From the NCBI GenBank assembly GCA_021802085.1, contig JAKAAZ010000142.1:1-7827 (forward strand): a DNA stretch of 7,827 nt, given 5' to 3'. The translations under genes and the position numbers were made by a program. Below the pieces are notes generated by a model. That model ran no database searches and was not told the origin of the DNA. It worked only from the letters and a program-made list of their open reading frames with translations. This stretch comes from Acidobacteriota bacterium. GTDB lineage: Bacteria; Acidobacteriota; Terriglobia; Terriglobales; Acidobacteriaceae. Shown here piece after piece: positions 6,496 through 7,827 of the stretch (its first letter is position 1; each line of letters opens with the position of its first letter).

Positions 6496-7179
6496 TTAGA
6501 TTCCCGCGCAGGCCATCCGCTGCCCCGCCGTCGCGCGCCGGTGCGCCAGCCACTGCTGCCACCGATCCAGACCTTCTCCGGTGAGACACGACACTTCGAT
6601 GATTTCAATTCCAGGATGTACCTGCCGCGCGTTCGCCTTGGCCTGTTCCAGACTGAACGGCACATACGGCAACAGATCGATTTTGGTAAGGATCATCAGC
6701 GCGGCCTTCGAAAAGATCGATGGATACTTGAGCGGCTTGTCCTCGCCTTCGGTCACGCTCAACACTACGATCTTCGCTTCCTCGCCCAGGTCGTAGCTCG
6801 ATGGACAGACGAGATTGCCGACATTTTCGATGAACAGCAGATGGATCTCCGTCGACGACCATGGCTGAAGCGCGCGCTCGATCATTCTGCCGTCCAGATG
6901 ACAAACCGTTCCGGTCACAATCTGCTGCACAGGAAATCCATAGCGCGCCAGCCTGCGCGCATCGTTTTCCGTTTGCAGATCGCCCGTCAACACTGCTACT
7001 TTGTCCTGCTTGCTGAAACCTGCCAGCGTGTTTTCGAGCAGTGTTGTTTTTCCGGAACCCGGCGAGCTGATGATGTTCAGGCACAGCGTGCCGCGCTTCG
7101 CATAGCCCTGCCGCAGCTCCTCCGCAATGCGCTGATTCTCGCTTAGAACTTTCTTTTCCACCGGAACCACCGTCGTCAT
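6496..7179 (-). CDS. hypB: Hydrogenase nickel-incorporation GTPase HypB
   Basis: HypB is a SIMIBI-class GTPase that, with HypA, loads nickel into the large subunit of [NiFe] hydrogenase. The 227-residue protein shows the P-loop SPGSGKTT (39-46), LTGDLQTENDARR (64-76), the G-domain metal site CHLDG with C93 and H94, IENVGNLVCP with a third metal-site Cys (C125), and TKID (165-168) for guanine recognition. It lacks the N-terminal CxxCGC motif of E. coli HypB and has no His-rich nickel-storage stretch, so it would be a plain GTPase-type HypB. Its ATG overlaps the hypA stop as ATGA (7176-7179), implying translational coupling. No other hyp gene or hydrogenase subunit is in the window. An equivalent role toward urease is possible in some bacteria, but hydrogenase is the default reading. 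Confidence 0.96.
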   Translation of the reverse strand: MTTVVPVEKKVLSENQRIAEELRQGYAKRGTLCLNIISSPGSGKTTLLENTLAGFSKQDKVAVLTGDLQTENDARRLARYGFPVQQIVTGTVCHLDGRMIERALQPWSSTEIHLLFIENVGNLVCPSSYDLGEEAKIVVLSVTEGEDKPLKYPSIFSKAALMILTKIDLLPYVPFSLEQAKANARQVHPGIEIIEVSCLTGEGLDRWQQWLAHRRATAGQRMACAGI

Positions 7180-7520
7180 TCTTCCACCTCTACGCTCGCC
7201 AGTTGCATTTCATCGCCGCCAAGCAACAGGCTATTCTCGCTGGCGCAGCCCGGACAAGGTTCACTATAGATGCCAGACTCATATTCGCGTCCGCAATCCT
7301 GGCAGCGATTGCGTCGTGGAACCATTTGAATCATCAGCGCCACCGGCGCATATTCCGCCTGCTCGGACATCACGTCCCAGGCAAAGCGCAGTGCGTCTGC
7401 GTCGACGCCCGCCAACACGCCGATCCTGACCGTCACAGCGACCAGCCGCGCGCCTGGCCTGCGTGCCGTTTCCGCATGGCTGGCGCGCAAAATCTCGCTG
7501 GCGATTCCAACTTCATGCAT
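7176..7520 (-). CDS. hypA: Hydrogenase nickel metallochaperone HypA
   Basis: HypA binds nickel and hands it to the hydrogenase large subunit in partnership with HypB. The 114-residue protein begins MHEVGIASEIL; His2 is the invariant nickel ligand, which decides the start at 7520. A longer in-frame reading to 7562 would bury that His and is rejected. The structural zinc site is formed by CQDC (C73, C76) and CPGC (C89, C92), spaced as usual for the family. The length is normal. The gene is first in a two-gene unit and its stop overlaps the hypB start. A purine-rich GAGGGA lies about 13 bases before the ATG, further away than an ideal Shine-Dalgarno, so initiation may be modest. Confidence 0.95.
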   Translation of the reverse strand: MHEVGIASEILRASHAETARRPGARLVAVTVRIGVLAGVDADALRFAWDVMSEQAEYAPVALMIQMVPRRNRCQDCGREYESGIYSEPCPGCASENSLLLGGDEMQLASVEVEE

Positions 7521-7827
7521 GGCAATCCGCGCTTCCCTCGCAACCCACTTCCCGGGCACCACTATAGCCTATGAGGTAGACGGATGGCACTCGGTGATGG
7601 GGTATCGCGGGCAGGGCTTAAGGCAGGTTTGTGCCCCGGCGTTAGGAATCTGTATTCCGATTGCTCCTGTTGGAAATACTACTGAGGTGCGGTTTTCCTT
7701 AACAGTTCCTCGCGTCTGGATTCAACAGCCTGGGAAAATGCAGCAGGCTGCTTACGAAAGATAGTATCGAGGAGCACCCTCGGCATCCTCGAATTTCTTG
7801 CGATGCGAACGTTCGGACACCCGGCTC
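7521..7827. other. Noncoding region upstream of hypA
   Basis: This 307-bp stretch has no convincing gene; the one open frame on the plus strand has no recognisable content and overlaps the hypA 5' end. It should hold the hypAB promoter on the minus strand, but no clear -35/-10 pair was found. Two hairpins are visible: CAGCCTG (7726-7732) with CAGGCTG (7744-7750), and TCGAGGA (7767-7773) with TCCTCGA (7786-7792). They may belong to another interspersed repeat that continues past the window end. Confidence 0.5.

Noticed and set aside
6451..7146. A 231-codon open frame on the plus strand
   Set aside because: It is antisense to hypB, which carries all GTPase motifs; the shadow has no family features.
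7521..7562. Longer hypA reading from 7562 (128 residues)
   Set aside because: HypA needs its N-terminal Met-His-Glu with His2 as nickel ligand, which matches the start at 7520; the extra 14 residues have no family counterpart.
7519..7764. An 81-codon plus-strand frame upstream of hypA
   Set aside because: No domain, overlaps the hypA 5' end in antisense, and it runs through hairpin repeats; probably not a gene.

Overview
This GC-rich window reads as ordinary chromosome of an environmental bacterium, most likely an acidobacterium (Terriglobia/Acidobacteriia type). That placement is inference. It rests on the intergenic palindromes (types such as GGCACGAC-loop-GTCGTGCC and TCATTCTGAGCGCAGCGAAGAATCC, which I recall as common in acidobacterial genomes) and on the overall look of the proteins. 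No rRNA, tRNA, CRISPR array, transposase or phage gene was seen.

Layout: (1) Positions 1-396 hold no gene but are packed with repeats: a nested palindrome at 1-120, then a 255-bp MITE-like element (122-376) with long imperfect terminal inverted repeats and 40-bp tandem units inside. (2) 397-2874 (+) is sucA, the thiamine-diphosphate E1 subunit of 2-oxoglutarate dehydrogenase, starting only 20 bp after the element. (3) 2875-3167 is a convergent gap with two further palindromic repeats. (4) 3168-5761 (-) is a two-gene unit: a membrane-anchored MutS-like ATPase, then a PAQR/hemolysin III (TrhA-type) seven-helix membrane protein. (5) 5762-5890 is a divergent promoter gap. (6) 5891-6325 (+) is a BrxA/BrxB-family bacilliredoxin, followed by an elaborate terminator-like structure. 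(7) 6496-7520 (-) is hypA-hypB, the nickel-insertion pair for [NiFe] hydrogenase maturation, overlapping by ATGA. (8) 7521-7827 is noncoding upstream DNA with two small hairpins.

The genes serve unrelated jobs: TCA cycle, membrane homeostasis, a DNA-linked or membrane ATPase, thiol redox repair, and nickel delivery. The two tightly linked pairs are hypA-hypB and mutS-like/trhA. I see no convincing new multi-gene system. The points most worth a second look are the MITE-like element abutting sucA (which has no visible Shine-Dalgarno and an unusually short N-terminus), the transmembrane MutS homologue coupled to a PAQR protein, and the branched hairpin after the bacilliredoxin gene.
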